From Arachis hypogaea (taxonomy: Eukaryota; Streptophyta; Magnoliopsida; Fabales; Fabaceae): a stretch of DNA of 64,000 nt. A program made the translations under genes and the position numbers. The stretch lies in NCBI RefSeq assembly GCF_003086295.3, contig NC_092042.1, positions 43,274,137 to 43,338,136 on the forward strand. Reading direction: 5' to 3'. Under the pieces are notes generated by a model. It was not told the origin of the DNA and made no database searches. It was given only the letters and a program-made list of their open reading frames with translations. Shown in pieces: positions 44,920 through 55,829 of the stretch; positions within the stretch are counted from its first letter, which is position 1; every line of letters begins with the position of its first letter.

Positions 44920-46416
44920 CCATATCTAATTCTTTTAACTGCTCAATGATTTTGCCTTGATAAAATTTTAAGAATGCAGCTTCATTTGGAATTCCGCCGA
45001 TGTTACCTCTAAGTTCTTCAAATCTTACAAAGCTAGATAAATAAAGAAAAAAAAATTATGTTAGATAACACACACATAGTATGAAACTAAATAATTAAAA
45101 AAATACCCACCTATTTTTAAATTAGATGACAGTTGCATTTTCAAGATTGAAGAACATTTTTGTGCCATACATGGAATTTTGTAAAATAATCTTTTCTTAA
45201 AAATTTAATTTAATACAAAATGAGTAAAAATTCACATAAACAATAAATAAAAGCTCACATATAAAAATATATTGTTAAAAAATTATGGATAAATATTACC
45301 GTTATATAACTTCACTCTAACAAACTGTAAGATGACAACAGTTCCATCCTTATTGCCGAATCCCAGAAAAACATTTAATTAATGTGCATAGTTGCTAAAA
45401 AGTACACACTCCATTATTTTTCTATATCAAATAGAATGTTTAATGTTAAATATATTTTTTTATAACAAAATAAACAAAACATAATTATAATTAAAAACGT
45501 AACTACCTATAAAATAATATTAAATTATATATATTTTATATTTTTAAAATTTCAAAATTAATAATAAAATTAAAATATCAAATACAATTTTTAAAAAAAA
45601 TTAATAATTAATTAATTAATTATTTTAAATTCGTAAGAAAAAAACCATGGAAAGAATGTTTTTTATTAATTTTTTTTTTGTAAAATTAGAATTTTTTTTA
45701 ATCAATCCGAATTGATTTTTTCAAAATATTTAAATACTTAGACGTTTAAAAACGGTGCCTTTGAATCTAAAAAATTTTAACTAAGCTTAATGTTAGTTAA
45801 GATACATTTGTTACTTATTAATAATATTAATAAAAATATTTATAATAAAATAAGTTAAAATAATAATTTAAAAAGATGAGATTATTAAAATTTTTATATT
45901 TATAAAAATAAATAGATAATTATCCATCATCAATTTCTAATTCAATAATAGTATACTTAGTAGATTTGCCATCCTTTTCAAGAGTCCTCTCATTTCCAAT
46001 TTCAGTGAGATATCCAACAACATCTGAAATGATTTAAAATAAAATAAAAAATTGTTGTAAATAAATTTGTTAAAAAAACACAGAATAAATTATCAATAAA
46101 ATAAATAAAGTTATACATAAATTATACTTTTTCTAAAATATAAACTTACCAACTAAATAGGTGTAATCATACCCAAGAGCATTGAGAGTGTCAAAACTCA
46201 CAAACTTAAATCCATATCGTGGGATCGATGATTCTGGAAGTCTGTGCACGTCAGTACGTTGGTTTAAATTAACCACATACTCATGATGTGTAGTCTTGAA
46301 GTAACCTTTATTGAGTCCAACACCAAAAGATCTTATTTGGTAAGATATTCCTTCCTCCAACAAATTCACAAATCGAGACACAAAAGTCCTCTTAACTGAG
46401 GCTGTATTTTTCCTCC
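44920..46416 (-). pseudogene. RPA70-like single-strand DNA-binding protein exons (Helitron-associated, DUF223 type)
   Basis: Exon 46416-46150 encodes RFVNLLEEGISYQIRSFGVG, HHEYVVNLNQRTDVHRLP and FVSFDTLNALGYDYTYLV, with GT-AG borders. The next exon ends at 46023 and gives DVVGYLTEIGNERTLEKDGK and STKYTIIELE. Smaller coding patches follow at about 45370-45300 (GTVVILQFVRVKLYN), 45190-45120 (NSMYGTKMFFNLENATV) and 45040-44920 (GGIPNEAAFLKFYQGKIIEQ). This is the OB-fold order of plant RPA1-like DUF223 proteins, which Helitrons carry to coat single-stranded DNA. The first exon was not found and at least one border (near 45925) hits a stop, so it is probably dead. Confidence 0.75.
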
Positions 46417-47169
46417 CTAGAATTAATGAATAAAAATAAAAAAATGATTAGAAAGGGATAAGTAGAGAGATTTTGGATATATGGAAAGAAAGGGATTGAT
46501 ATACTTTAAATTGTGGTGCTTTACATCTCTCATAACTTATACTTTTATAGTTGCATCATAACTAAATTTTTTTAAATTTTGGTTGACTTTAATTTAAAAT
46601 TTAAAAAATAACAAACTAAGTAAAACAACCCAAACTTAAAATTTAAAAATAACAACCTAAACAAATAATAATTTAAAAGCAACCGAAGTATTAGTATGTA
46701 ACAACCGAAGTATAATTAACGTAAATTTTTTAAAACTCTAAATTTCTTTAAAAGAATTTATGTAGCTGCAATTTAAAAAAAAATCAACAAAATTTTAAAA
46801 AATAATGCTAAAAAGAATTAACAGGTTTTTAAAAAATAGTGTTAAAATATAAAAAAGAACCATCTAAGTAAAATAATTTAAAATATAAAAAATAACAACC
46901 CAAGTACAAAAATCTAAAATTTAAAAAATAACAACTTAAATAAAATAATTTGAGATTTAAAAAATAATAACCTAAGTAAAACAATCCAAACAAATAAAAC
47001 AATTTAAAAAATAACAACCTAAGTAAAACAACCTAAACTTAAAATTTAAAAATAACAACTTAAGCAAATAATTTATAATTAATAAATATAAATCTTAAAA
47101 TTTCTAGTGATGACACGTCAGCAAATGAATTCCCAGACTCAACGTATGAGCACCACGTCAGCAAATGAG
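46417..47169. repeat. AT-rich region with tandem AACAACCTAAGTAAAACAA units
   Basis: At 46600-47060 an imperfect 35-40-bp unit (AACAACCTAAGTAAAACAA plus TTTAAAATTTAAAAAAT) repeats about ten times. A minus-strand frame rich in FYLGCYFL is a by-product. No gene. Confidence 0.75.
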
Positions 47170-47194
47170 CTCCCCATTTGTATTAGTATAAAGA
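47170..47194 (-). other. Candidate Helitron 5' terminus
   Basis: Minus strand reads TCTTTATACTAATACAAATG from 47194, with an A before TC, as expected at a Helitron 5' end. Confidence 0.45.
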
Positions 47195-47276
47195 TTTTAA
47201 AATCTTTTCAATTTTTTAAGCGTTAAACAAATAAAAGGGCAAATTTCTGAAATAAAAATGACACTTTACCATCACA

Positions 47277-47564
47277 CCACTCATTCTAGATTAGTATATA
47301 TAGTAAAATTCGATGCGTGTTTTGTATATTTATGCATGTTTTGCATCCATATAGAAACTGTAAAACCCTTACCGCAGTTTCTTTCCAAATGCTTAATCAA
47401 CCTAAACCGTGGAACCCCTCAAGTGGTTTACCTGTATTTCAAATTCGTGAAACTTCTTCTACGATTTACATAGATTCGTAGAAAGTTACATTTTTGTATT
47501 CAAACTATAAAAGTTGTATTTCCGTAATTTTGGAAGCCAAATATTTTATTTTCGTAAATTGCCC
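47277..47564 (-). repeat. Right terminal inverted repeat of the MULE-like element
   Basis: 288 bp ending ...TAAATTGCCC. It aligns in reverse complement with 14597-14799 along most of that copy. Confidence 0.7.
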
Positions 47565-47962
47565 TTAAAATCATCCATAATTTTCCAATTGTATTATTAA
47601 AATGCATATTTTCCAATCTTAAAAATTATTAAGGTGCAATTAATTGAAGACTATTTATATCCTTAAAATTTTGTGATTTTATTTAAGTAATTTTTTGTAA
47701 TTAATTTTGTCAATGATCATAAAAAACAAAAAATAATAAAAAATTCTAAGGATCGAATTTTTATTTAATTTTATTATATACTTACTAAATAGTTATACAA
47801 ATATTTTTACAAAATTTTGAATCAAATATATAAGCAATTTTTAAATACAAAAATAAATTACTACATATAAAAAAAATAATATTTTTTAATTATTTTTGTC
47901 GAATTTTATAATATGTTAGAAATCTCTTTGTTGTTATAAAAAATGAAGGATATTTATATTAA
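47565..47962. other. AT-rich DNA, no gene seen
   Basis: Begins with the proposed right MULE target duplication TTAAAATCA (47565-47573). Nothing else supportable. Confidence 0.6.
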
Positions 47963-49049
47963 GGCTATGTTTGTTTATAGGAATAGGACACTGAGATAGG
48001 GACACAGAAACTAAGGATGGCAAAGCGGACCGGCCCATCCCAACCCGTCCCACCCTGCCTAGGCCCGCCCCATAAACGGGGCGGGTTGGTCCACCCCGCC
48101 AACTAAAATAGGTTCAAAATGCTAGCCCACCTCATTTTATGGCGGATTGACGGGTCGGCGGGCTAGCTCGCTTAACTCTTTTTTTGTGAAAAATAAAATT
48201 CACTAAAATTAATTAAAAAATAATAATTAAAAAATCAAATACAAATAAAAAATAGTCAAATTATAGTATAATTTTTTTCACTGTCTTTTTTTTTTAATTT
48301 TTAACTTTAATAAAATTGTTCAAAATAATATTTGTCCATAGAACTATCTTTATTTTAAAAAATAAATCACATACTTTAAACAAATATATGAAATTATAAA
48401 ATAAAATAAATAAAGTTAATAACTAAAAGAAAAAAAAGTATTTAAAAATTCTATAATTATTAATTTTATAATAGTAATCACTCTTTTATTTAATAAAAAA
48501 AGAAAAATAAAAATTTGTGGCCCTGCGGACCAACCCGTCCCGCCCCGCCAAAGCCTGTCAATTTGGCGGTGCAGGTTTGGTAGATTTTTTTAATTTGGCG
48601 GGCTCTAAATCCTAGCCGGATCCATGTTTTTTAGCGGGTCAGCCCGACGGGTTCAACTCGTTTTGCCAACCCTAACAAAAACACAAAATTGTGTTTGGCA
48701 GAGAAGACATAGACAGAGACAATGTGTCCAGAGACACAGAATTAGGGACATATTTTGTGTCCATCCTAACAGAAAGGACACGGGGACACTAACAAGGGAT
48801 ACAACTTATTTTTTATTTTTTCTTTCATTATTCTTATTAATTTTTCATAATTATATTTTTTATTATTATATTTTCCACCTCGAATTTTTTGAATGAAAAA
48901 AATTTAGAATAAATTGAATTTTCATAATTTGTTCTAGTTTATCACCAAATAGAATATAAGAACACAAAATTTTGTGTCTCTATCTAGTGTCTTGTCCTAT
49001 CATGTTCTCAATGTCTTGTTCTATCCTGTTCTCAGAAACAAACGTAATC
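47963..49049. mobile_element. MITE-like element with GGCTATGTTTGTTT termini, flanked by TTAA
   Basis: The left end GGCTATGTTTGTTTATAGG and the reverse complement of the right end GATTACGTTTGTTTCTGAG are related. Both are followed inward by AGGACA/GACACAGA-type words. TTAA occurs on each side (47959-47962, 49050-49053), fitting a TTA/TAA or TTAA target duplication. No transposase. The hAT MITE 48012-48674 sits in its left part. Superfamily (PIF/Harbinger-like) is uncertain. Confidence 0.6.
48012..48674. mobile_element. hAT-type MITE with TAGGG(T/A)TGGCAAA termini
   Basis: Left end TAAGGATGGCAAA, right end TTTGCCAACCCTA (reverse complement TAGGGTTGGCAAA). 8-bp flanks ACAGAAAC (48004-48011) and ACAAAAAC (48675-48682) match at 7 of 8, the hAT duplication length. 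The ends are GC-rich (GGCGGGTTGG, CCCGTCCCGCC) with an AT-rich centre. No ORF. Confidence 0.75.
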
Positions 49050-49053
49050 TTAA

Positions 49054-49278
49054 AAAAGTTGGAGCAATTTTGGTGAGGGTATCTTTTGTACCGAAAATTT
49101 TTCAAAAATTTTTAAAATACTTTTAATGTTTAATTTGTTTTATTTTTGTCTATGTTTTAAATATGTTTCAATTATATCCTTGACCATTAACAATTTTAGT
49201 AAAAATACTGACGTGATAATTGTGTGTTAATATAGGATTGTTCAGTTATATATTGTTCTATCTAAGAGTATCATTAAA
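49054..49278. other. AT-rich DNA, no gene seen
   Basis: No ORF or repeat end that I can support. Confidence 0.6.
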
Positions 49279-51762
49279 ACACTATGAAGCACAGACACGG
49301 ACACGGACACGGGACACGACACGACATGCAACACGGTGACACACGAATATATTAATAATATAATATATTTAAATAGAGATATGTCTTAATAGAGATATTT
49401 TCAAAAATAACCATATGATATGCATTTTTTCGTAAAGTGTATAGGTTCAAAAGATAAAATTCTAAACTCCTATGTCTTAATAGAGATAGTAAGAATTCTG
49501 TACATCACATGTACACAAAAAAGTTATCTAAAGTCATTATTTCTCCATCATATATGGTTGATATCTTCATCATTAGAAAAAGTCACTCTTTCCAACTCCG
49601 GTTCATCAAGAGAAAGGTGAGCAACTTCAAGAACACCATTTTCTTCATCAATTGGTGAAAAAGCATCTCCAGCAATATCCCACATCATAGTTTCTCCTTT
49701 ATTGTATTGTGGAGTTTTCCTTGAAAGAAGACGAAGATTAGTGTGGACAAATACTACATTTTCTGCACGTTTAGGCTTCAACTTGTTTCTTTTTAGGGAA
49801 TGGATAAAAGAATATGTGCTCTAATTCCTTTCACAACAAGAAGATGAAGATGGTTGCCCTAGTAGCCTAAGAGCAATTGGTTGAAGAAATTTTGCTTTAC
49901 CACCATGAATTAGCCACCAAGACTTTGCATCAACTATGCCTCTATCATTAAAAGCTTGTAAATTCAATGTTTACCTTTCTCCTCTCTTCTTTATTAGGAA
50001 AATACCTCTTCAAGTATTTAACTCTCTCATTAGTGATCTCAATATCTTAATGAGGAAAAACTCGTGTAGGATCTTCTCTCAACCATTGGTGGCTATAATA
50101 CCTATATAATTAGTGTTTGAGCATAAATTAATAATGATTCAATTATCTTCACTTATAAATAAAAGTTATAAACAATAAATATAAAAAGTTACCTTGGATT
50201 TAATGAATGTGCTAAACAATGAAGAGGTGTGCTACTTTTTGTCCATCTTTGAACTAATATTGAGTGCACAACATTGTAGAAGGACGATGACTCTTGTTCA
50301 TCTTTTCTTTCATAGAGATATATAACACTTTTACTTTCTTGATCATTAAATCCCACATCTCATGGACCAAATGAAGAGTAGGTGCATCTGTGTCTGTACT
50401 TCTTAAAACATCATAAATAGGATTTGTGAAAGCAAGAATATAATCAATTTTTTGCCACCAATTTTCACTCAAAATCTTTTCTGTAACAAACTCAGCTTTG
50501 CCAATATTATCTTTCTTGTATGAAGACCACTTCTCACTTATAACCATCTCTGTGAGGCCTTGCTTTAACAACCTAAATCTTTTGAGCATCACAATAGTAA
50601 AAGCAAATCGAGTAGGAGCAACATTAAGCAACTTCAATGTATTAAATTCATTGAAAATAGATAACCTCATATGATGATTAACAATAAAATTTTTTATAAA
50701 AGAAGCATCTTCAGCAATTTGAGTAATCCAAGAGCATTGTTGATAGACAAAATTATTCTTCTCTATATTCTTAGCTGCACAAATATCTTTTAAAGCAAGG
50801 TTGAGAGTATGAACAACACAAGAAGTCCAAAAAACAGATGGAAATTCAGCTTCAATCAATAAACCAACAGCTTTACAAACCGGTGCATTATCAGTCACAA
50901 TCTGCACTACATTTGAGAGACCAACTTCTCTTATCACATCTCTTATTTGCTTTGCAACATAATCCTTGTCTTTGATCTCATCTGAAAAATCTACAGCTTT
51001 CAAAAATATAGGCCCACTTTCAGTTACAGCCATAAAATTAAGAAGAGGCCTCCTTTGGGGATCACTCCATCCATCACTTACAATGCTCACTCCTTTTCCA
51101 CTCCATGAATTCTTAATAGGTTCTAACATTCTCTCCACATGTTGCTTCTCTTTCTCAAGCAAAGTTGTCCTCAATTTATTATATCCAGGAGGAATATAAC
51201 CATCAATATAATTATTAGCAGCATAAGAAAAAGCTTTGACAAAATACAGATTTTTCGCTAGATGAGAAGGTAATCCGGATGGAAAAAACATTCTAGCAAT
51301 ATGTAAGTCTAGAGTCTCCCTTGCATTCACATTAAAAGCTTTCTCTAAAGGTCCAGTAGCTCTTCTTTTTCTTGAATCAAGTTCACTTGCATTAGATAAG
51401 GGTGGAAGAGGAATTGACTTAGCCTTTTTACTTTCATGCAACAATGTACTTTCACTATCAAGTTTCTTAAGTTCTTCAAGCTTTGTTGATGTAACTTTTG
51501 CACAAAATCTAATTCCTTCTCCTGAAATCTTCGATAAATGTGCTCTTACTCTAGTATAAGAACCACTGAATAAAACCTTGCAAATTTACATTGAAATTCA
51601 AGATTTCCGCCCCCTTCAATTTTATCTTTCTTTGTTACAAATTTCCATAAAGGCTTATCAACACTTTCTTCATAATTGTTTTGAACACTCTCTGAACTCA
51701 TCTCTCACAACCCTACAATAATTTAAGAACCAAAATTATTTTTTTACAATTCAATTTTTTTA
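49279..51762 (-). mobile_element. hAT transposon, 3' end and transposase gene (5' end lies beyond E3)
   Basis: Holds the broken transposase on the minus strand. The left boundary is suggested by CACTATGAAGCACAGACACG and tandem ACACGG words at 49279-49325, a terminus type I associate with plant hAT elements. The other end must lie to the right of the E3 insertion at 51763 and so outside the window. Confidence 0.45.
49548..51701 (-). pseudogene. hAT transposase (BED finger, DUF659, hATC), broken
   Basis: The start ATG at 51701 gives MSSESVQNNYEESVDKPLWK and the first BED Cys (FQCKF). A frameshift near 51585-51600 cuts the finger; the next frame restores KISGEGIRFCAKV and leads into the 51444-50254 frame. 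That carries DUF659 (WSGKGVSIVSDGWSDPQRRP, NVVQIVTDNAPVCKAVG, WTSCVVHTLNLALKDI). An intron with further damage lies around 50230-50100, followed by HQWLREDPTRVFPH. The C-terminal patch 49781-49548 (VFVHTNLRLLSRKTPQYNKG, MWDIAGDAF) is the end after the hATC dimerisation region. Role: cut-and-paste transposase in the nucleus. Several stops between 49780 and 50260 make it non-functional. Confidence 0.88.
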
Positions 51763-53399
51763 TGGTGCACGAAATTGTGATCTCAATGGCACCAACAACT
51801 TGGTACGCACAATTATAATCTCAACTCTTTTTCACAACTTCGCACAACTAACCAGCAAGTGCACTGGGTCGTCCAAGTAATAAACCTTACGTGAGTAAGG
51901 GTCGATCCCACGGAGATTGTCAGCTTAAAGCAAGCTATAGTCATCTTGTAAATCTCAGTCAGGCGGATTCAAATGGTTATGGAATTTTGATAATTAAATA
52001 TAAATAAACATAAACATAAAATAAAGATAGAGATACTTATGTAATTCATTGGTGGGAATTTCAGATAAGCATATGGAGATGCGTCATTCCTTCTGAATCT
52101 CTGCTTTCCTACTGCCTTCGTCCAATCCTTCATACTCCTTTCTATGGCAAGCTGTATGTTGGGGGATCACCGTTGTCAATGGCTACCATCCGTCCTCTCA
52201 GTGAAAATGGTCCAAATGCGCTGTCATCGCACAGATAATCATCTGTCAGTTCTCACTCATGTTGGAATAGGATCCATTGATCCTTTTGTGTCTGTCACTA
52301 CGCCCAACACTTGTGAGTTTGAAGATCGTCACAGTCATCCCATCCCAGATCCTACTCGGAATACCACAGACAAGGTTTAGACTTTCCGAATCTCAAAAAT
52401 GCTGCCAATTGATTCTAGCTTATACCACGAAGACTCTGATCATGAACCAGAAGGCTAAGAGATATGCATTCAAGCTTGTTTGCATGTAGAACGGGAGTGT
52501 TTGTCAGGAACGCGTTCATAAGTGAGAATGGTGTTGGGCGTCACATAATTAGCACATTCATCATGTTCTTGTGTGCAAATGGATATCTTAGAACAGGAAT
52601 AAGCATGAATTGAATAGAAAATAGTAGTAATTGCATTAATACTCGAGGAACAGCAGAGTTCCACACCTCAATCTATGGTGTGTAGAAACTCTACCGTTGA
52701 AAATACATAAGTGATGATGGTGTTCATTGGCTTCGGCCCCAGAGAGGGAACCAGAATAACCAAGACGTCTAATACAATAGTAAAAAGTCCTATTTATACT
52801 AAACTAGTTACTAGGGTTTACAGAAATAAGTAAATAGTGTAGAAATCCACTTCCGAGACCTACTTGGTGTGTGTTTGGGCTGAGCATTGAAGCTTTCATG
52901 TGTAGAGTCTTTTCTTGGAGTTAAACACCAATTTTTATGCTAGTTTGAGCGTTTAACTCGAGCTTCTATCCTGTTTCTGGCGTTTAACGCCAGAATAGGG
53001 CAGGAAGTTGGCGTTTGAACGTCAGTGTGCGTTATCAAAACTAGGGCAAAGTATAGACTATTATATATTGCTGGAAAGCCCAGGATGTCTACTTTTCAAC
53101 GCAATTGAGAGCACGGAAATTGGGCTTCTGTAGATCCAGAAAATCTATTTCGAATGCAGGGAGGTCAGAATCCAACAGCATCAGCAGTCCTTTTTCAGCC
53201 TCTGAATCAGATTTTTGCTCAGGTCCCTCAATTTCATCCAAAAAATACCTGAAATCACAAAAAAACACACAAACTCATAGTAAAGTCCAGAAATGTGAAT
53301 TTTGCTTAAAACTAATAAAAATATACTAAAAAGTAGCTAGATCCTACTAAAAACTATCTAAAAATAATGTCAAAAAGCATATAAATTATCCGCTCATCA
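51763..53399 (-). repeat. E3 3' LTR
   Basis: 1637 bp, plus strand TGGTGCACGAAATTGTGATC to CCGCTCATCA. It lies 62 bp upstream of the hAT transposase start codon, in the same orientation. Confidence 0.9.
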
Positions 53400-54489
53400 G
53401 AACACCAAACTTAAATTGTTGCTTGTCCCCAAGCAACTGATAACAAAATAGAATAAAAAGAAGAGAATATATAATGAATCTTACAATATCAATGAAACTT
53501 AATCCCAATTAGATGAGCGGGGCTAGTAGCTTTTTGCTTCTGAACACTTTTGGCATCTCACTTTAACCTTTGAAATTCAGAATGATTGGCATCTATAGGA
53601 ACTCAGAATTTTAGATAGTGTTATTAATTCTCCTAGTTCAGTATGTTGATTCTTGAACATAGCTACTTAATGAGTCTTGGCCGTGACCCTAAGCACTTTG
53701 TTTTCCAGTATTACCACCGGATACATAATGCCACAGACACATAATTGGGTGAACCTTTTCAGATTGTGACTCAGCTTTGCTAAAGTCCCCAATTAGAGGT
53801 GTCCAGAGTTCTTAAGCACACTCTTTTGCTTTGGATCATGACTTTAACCACACAGTCTCAAGCTTTTCACTTGGACCTGCATGACATAAGCACATGGTTA
53901 GGGACAGCTTGATTTAGCCGCTTAGGCTTGGATTTTATTTCCTTGGGCCTTCCTATCCATTGATGCTCAAAGCCTTGGATCCTTTTTACCCTTGCCTTTT
54001 GGTTTTAAGGGCTATTGGCTTTTTCTGCTTGCTTTTTCTTTTTCTTTCTTTGTTTTTTAAGTTTTGCCACTTTTTTTTACTGCTTTTTCTTGCTTCAAGA
54101 ATCAATTTCATGATTTTTCAGATTATCAATAACATTTCTCTTTGTTCATCATTCTTTCAAGAGCCAACAATTTTAACATTCATAAACTTCACTATAAAAA
54201 TATGCACTGTTCAAGCATTCATTCAGAAAATAAAAAGTATTGTCACCACATCAAAATAATTGAACAATTTCAAAATAAAATTTGAAATCCAAGTACTTCT
54301 TGTTCTTTTGTAATTAGGCACATTTTTCATTTAAGAGAGGTGAATGATTTAGGGAGTTATTCATAGCTTTAAGACATAGACACTAGACACTAATGATCAT
54401 GTAATGAAGACACAAACATAGACAACACATAAAGCATAAAATCGAAAAATAGAAAAATAAGAACAAGGAAATTAAAGAACGGGTCCACC
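53400..54489 (-). other. E3 3' untranslated region
   Basis: Noncoding. Candidate primer tract (complement of CACCAAACTTAAATTG) next to the LTR; the conserved AATTAGAGGTGTCCAG block and a pyrimidine run at 54020-54095. Confidence 0.7.
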
Positions 54490-54908
54490 TTAGTGATGGT
54501 GGCTAGTTCTTCCTCTTGAAGATCCAATGGAACGCCTGAGCTCCTCTATGTCTCTTTCTTGCCTTTGTTGCTCCTCCCTCATAGCTTTTTGGTCCTCTCT
54601 AATTTCATGGAGGATGATGGAGTGCTTTTGGTGCTCCATCCTTAGTGCTTTTGGTGCTCCTATCCTTAGTTGCTCCCAATAGTTGTGTGGAGGAAAATGT
54701 ATCCCTTGAGGTATCTCAGGGGTTTCTTGATGAGGGAATTCTTCATGCTCTTGTTGAGGTCCATGAGTGAGCTCTCTTGTTTGCTCCATCCTCTTTCTAG
54801 TGATGGGCTTTTGAGATGAATCTCTCCATCTCTTATGACTCGGAGTTGGAAGTAATTGCCTTCTCTTTTCTACTTTCTAGAGGTTTCTCCAGCCTTAGGT
54901 GCCATAAA
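54490..54908 (-). pseudogene. E3 third ORF with its central domain deleted
   Basis: The N-terminal signature (MAPKAGETSRK, start at 54908, then broken) is followed within about 100 bp by ITRKRMEQTRELTHG and the C-terminal coiled-coil-like tail EHQKHSIILHEIREDQ to SSRGRTSHHH. Compared with N1, roughly 250 residues of the PF20167-like centre are missing while both ends remain. It may be an internal deletion in this copy or a shorter family variant. Confidence 0.75.
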
Positions 54909-55829
54909 TGGTTATGAAAAAAAATAATGCTTTTACCAAACCAAACTTAAAAGGTTTGCTCGTCCTCGAGCAAAAGAAGAAAGAAAGAAGGGGGAGAAGA
55001 AGAAAATGGAGGAGATGGAGGGAGAGATAGGTTCGGCCAAGGGGGTAGGAGAGGGTTTGTGATGTGTGAAAATGAAGGAGTGAAGAGGAGTATTTATAGG
55101 GAAAGAGAGAGAGGGTGGCCGAATGGAATTGGGTGGGTTTGGGAGGGAAAAGTGTTTGAATTTAAAAGGTGAGGTAGGTGAGGTTTTTGGAGAAGAGGGA
55201 TGGAGGTGATTGGTGAAGATAATATAAGGAAGAGAATAGGATTTGATAGGTGAGTGGTGTTTTGGGTAGAGTGCTATAGAGATGTGTGAGGGGGAGACAG
55301 AGAGAGGTAGGATAGGTGGGGATCCTGTGGGGTCCACAGATCCTGAAGGGTCAAGGATTTCTCATCCCTGCTCCTTTTAGGCGTGCAAAATGCCCCTATT
55401 GTTCAATCTTGGCATTTAATGCCAGATTACTGCTTGTTTCTGGCGTTAAACGCCAGATTCTATACCTTTTCTGGTGTTTAACGCCAAGCTGTTGCTTGTT
55501 TTTGGCGTTAAACGCCAGCTTTGTGCCCTTTTCTGGCGTTAAAAGCCAGTTTGGTGCCCATTTCTGGCGTAAAAACGCCAAGAATGGTGCCAGACTGGGC
55601 ATTTAATTCCCATCCTACTAACCTTACTGGCGTTTAAATGCCAGTAAGCTTATCCTCCAGGGTGTGCTGTTTTTAATGCTATTTTTGAATTTGCTTTGAT
55701 TTTTGCAATTGTTTTTGTGACTCCACATGATCATCAACCTAAAGAAAACATAAAACAACATAGATAAATAAAAATTGGGTTGCCTCCCAATAAGCGCTTC
55801 TTTAATGTCAATATCTTGACAGTGGGCTC
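54909..55829 (-). other. E3 spacer with palindrome cluster and conserved motif
   Basis: Palindrome words at 55409-55640 (GGCGTTAAACGCC and decayed forms such as GGCATTTAATGCC), then GGGTTGCCTCCCAATAAGCG at 55777. No ORF. Confidence 0.8.

Larger units (their letters stand above)
15509..47194 (-). mobile_element. Helitron-like element split by nested LTR elements
   Basis: On the minus strand the proposed 5' end at 47194 reads TCTTTATACTAATA after a host A. The 3' end at 15509 reads CCCCGTGCATCGCACG, a short hairpin, then AATTTAACACTAA followed by host T. That fits the Helitron pattern: 5' TC, a hairpin about 10 nt before 3' CTRR, insertion between A and T. Between the ends, on the same strand, lie RPA-like exons (44920-46416) and a PIF1-type helicase (16002-18228), both usual Helitron cargo. 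No rolling-circle replicase (Rep) domain was found; it may have been lost with E2 or never captured. The termini are assigned by eye. Confidence 0.55.
14597..47564. mobile_element. Mutator-like (MULE) element, outermost shell of the nested stack
   Basis: Long terminal inverted repeats are visible at 14597-14799 and 47277-47564. Read from the ends inward they begin GAGCAATTTACGAAAATAAA and GGGCAATTTACGAAAATAAA, and continue with matching blocks (AAAATTACGGAAAT, GCATTTGGAAA, AAAACATGCATAAA, ACTATATATACTAATCTAGA). Flanks TTAAAATTA (14588-14596) and TTAAAATCA (47565-47573) match at 8 of 9, the duplication length of Mutator-type elements. No MULE transposase is visible, so it would be a non-autonomous element, about 1 kb before later insertions. 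AT-rich flanks make a chance match possible. Confidence 0.6.

Noticed and set aside
46829..47017. FYLGCYFL-rich frame resembling a membrane protein
   Set aside because: Translation of an AT-rich tandem repeat.
49285..49325. ACACGG repeats considered as interstitial telomere sequence
   Set aside because: Plant telomere repeat is TTTAGGG; the run fits a hAT terminus better.
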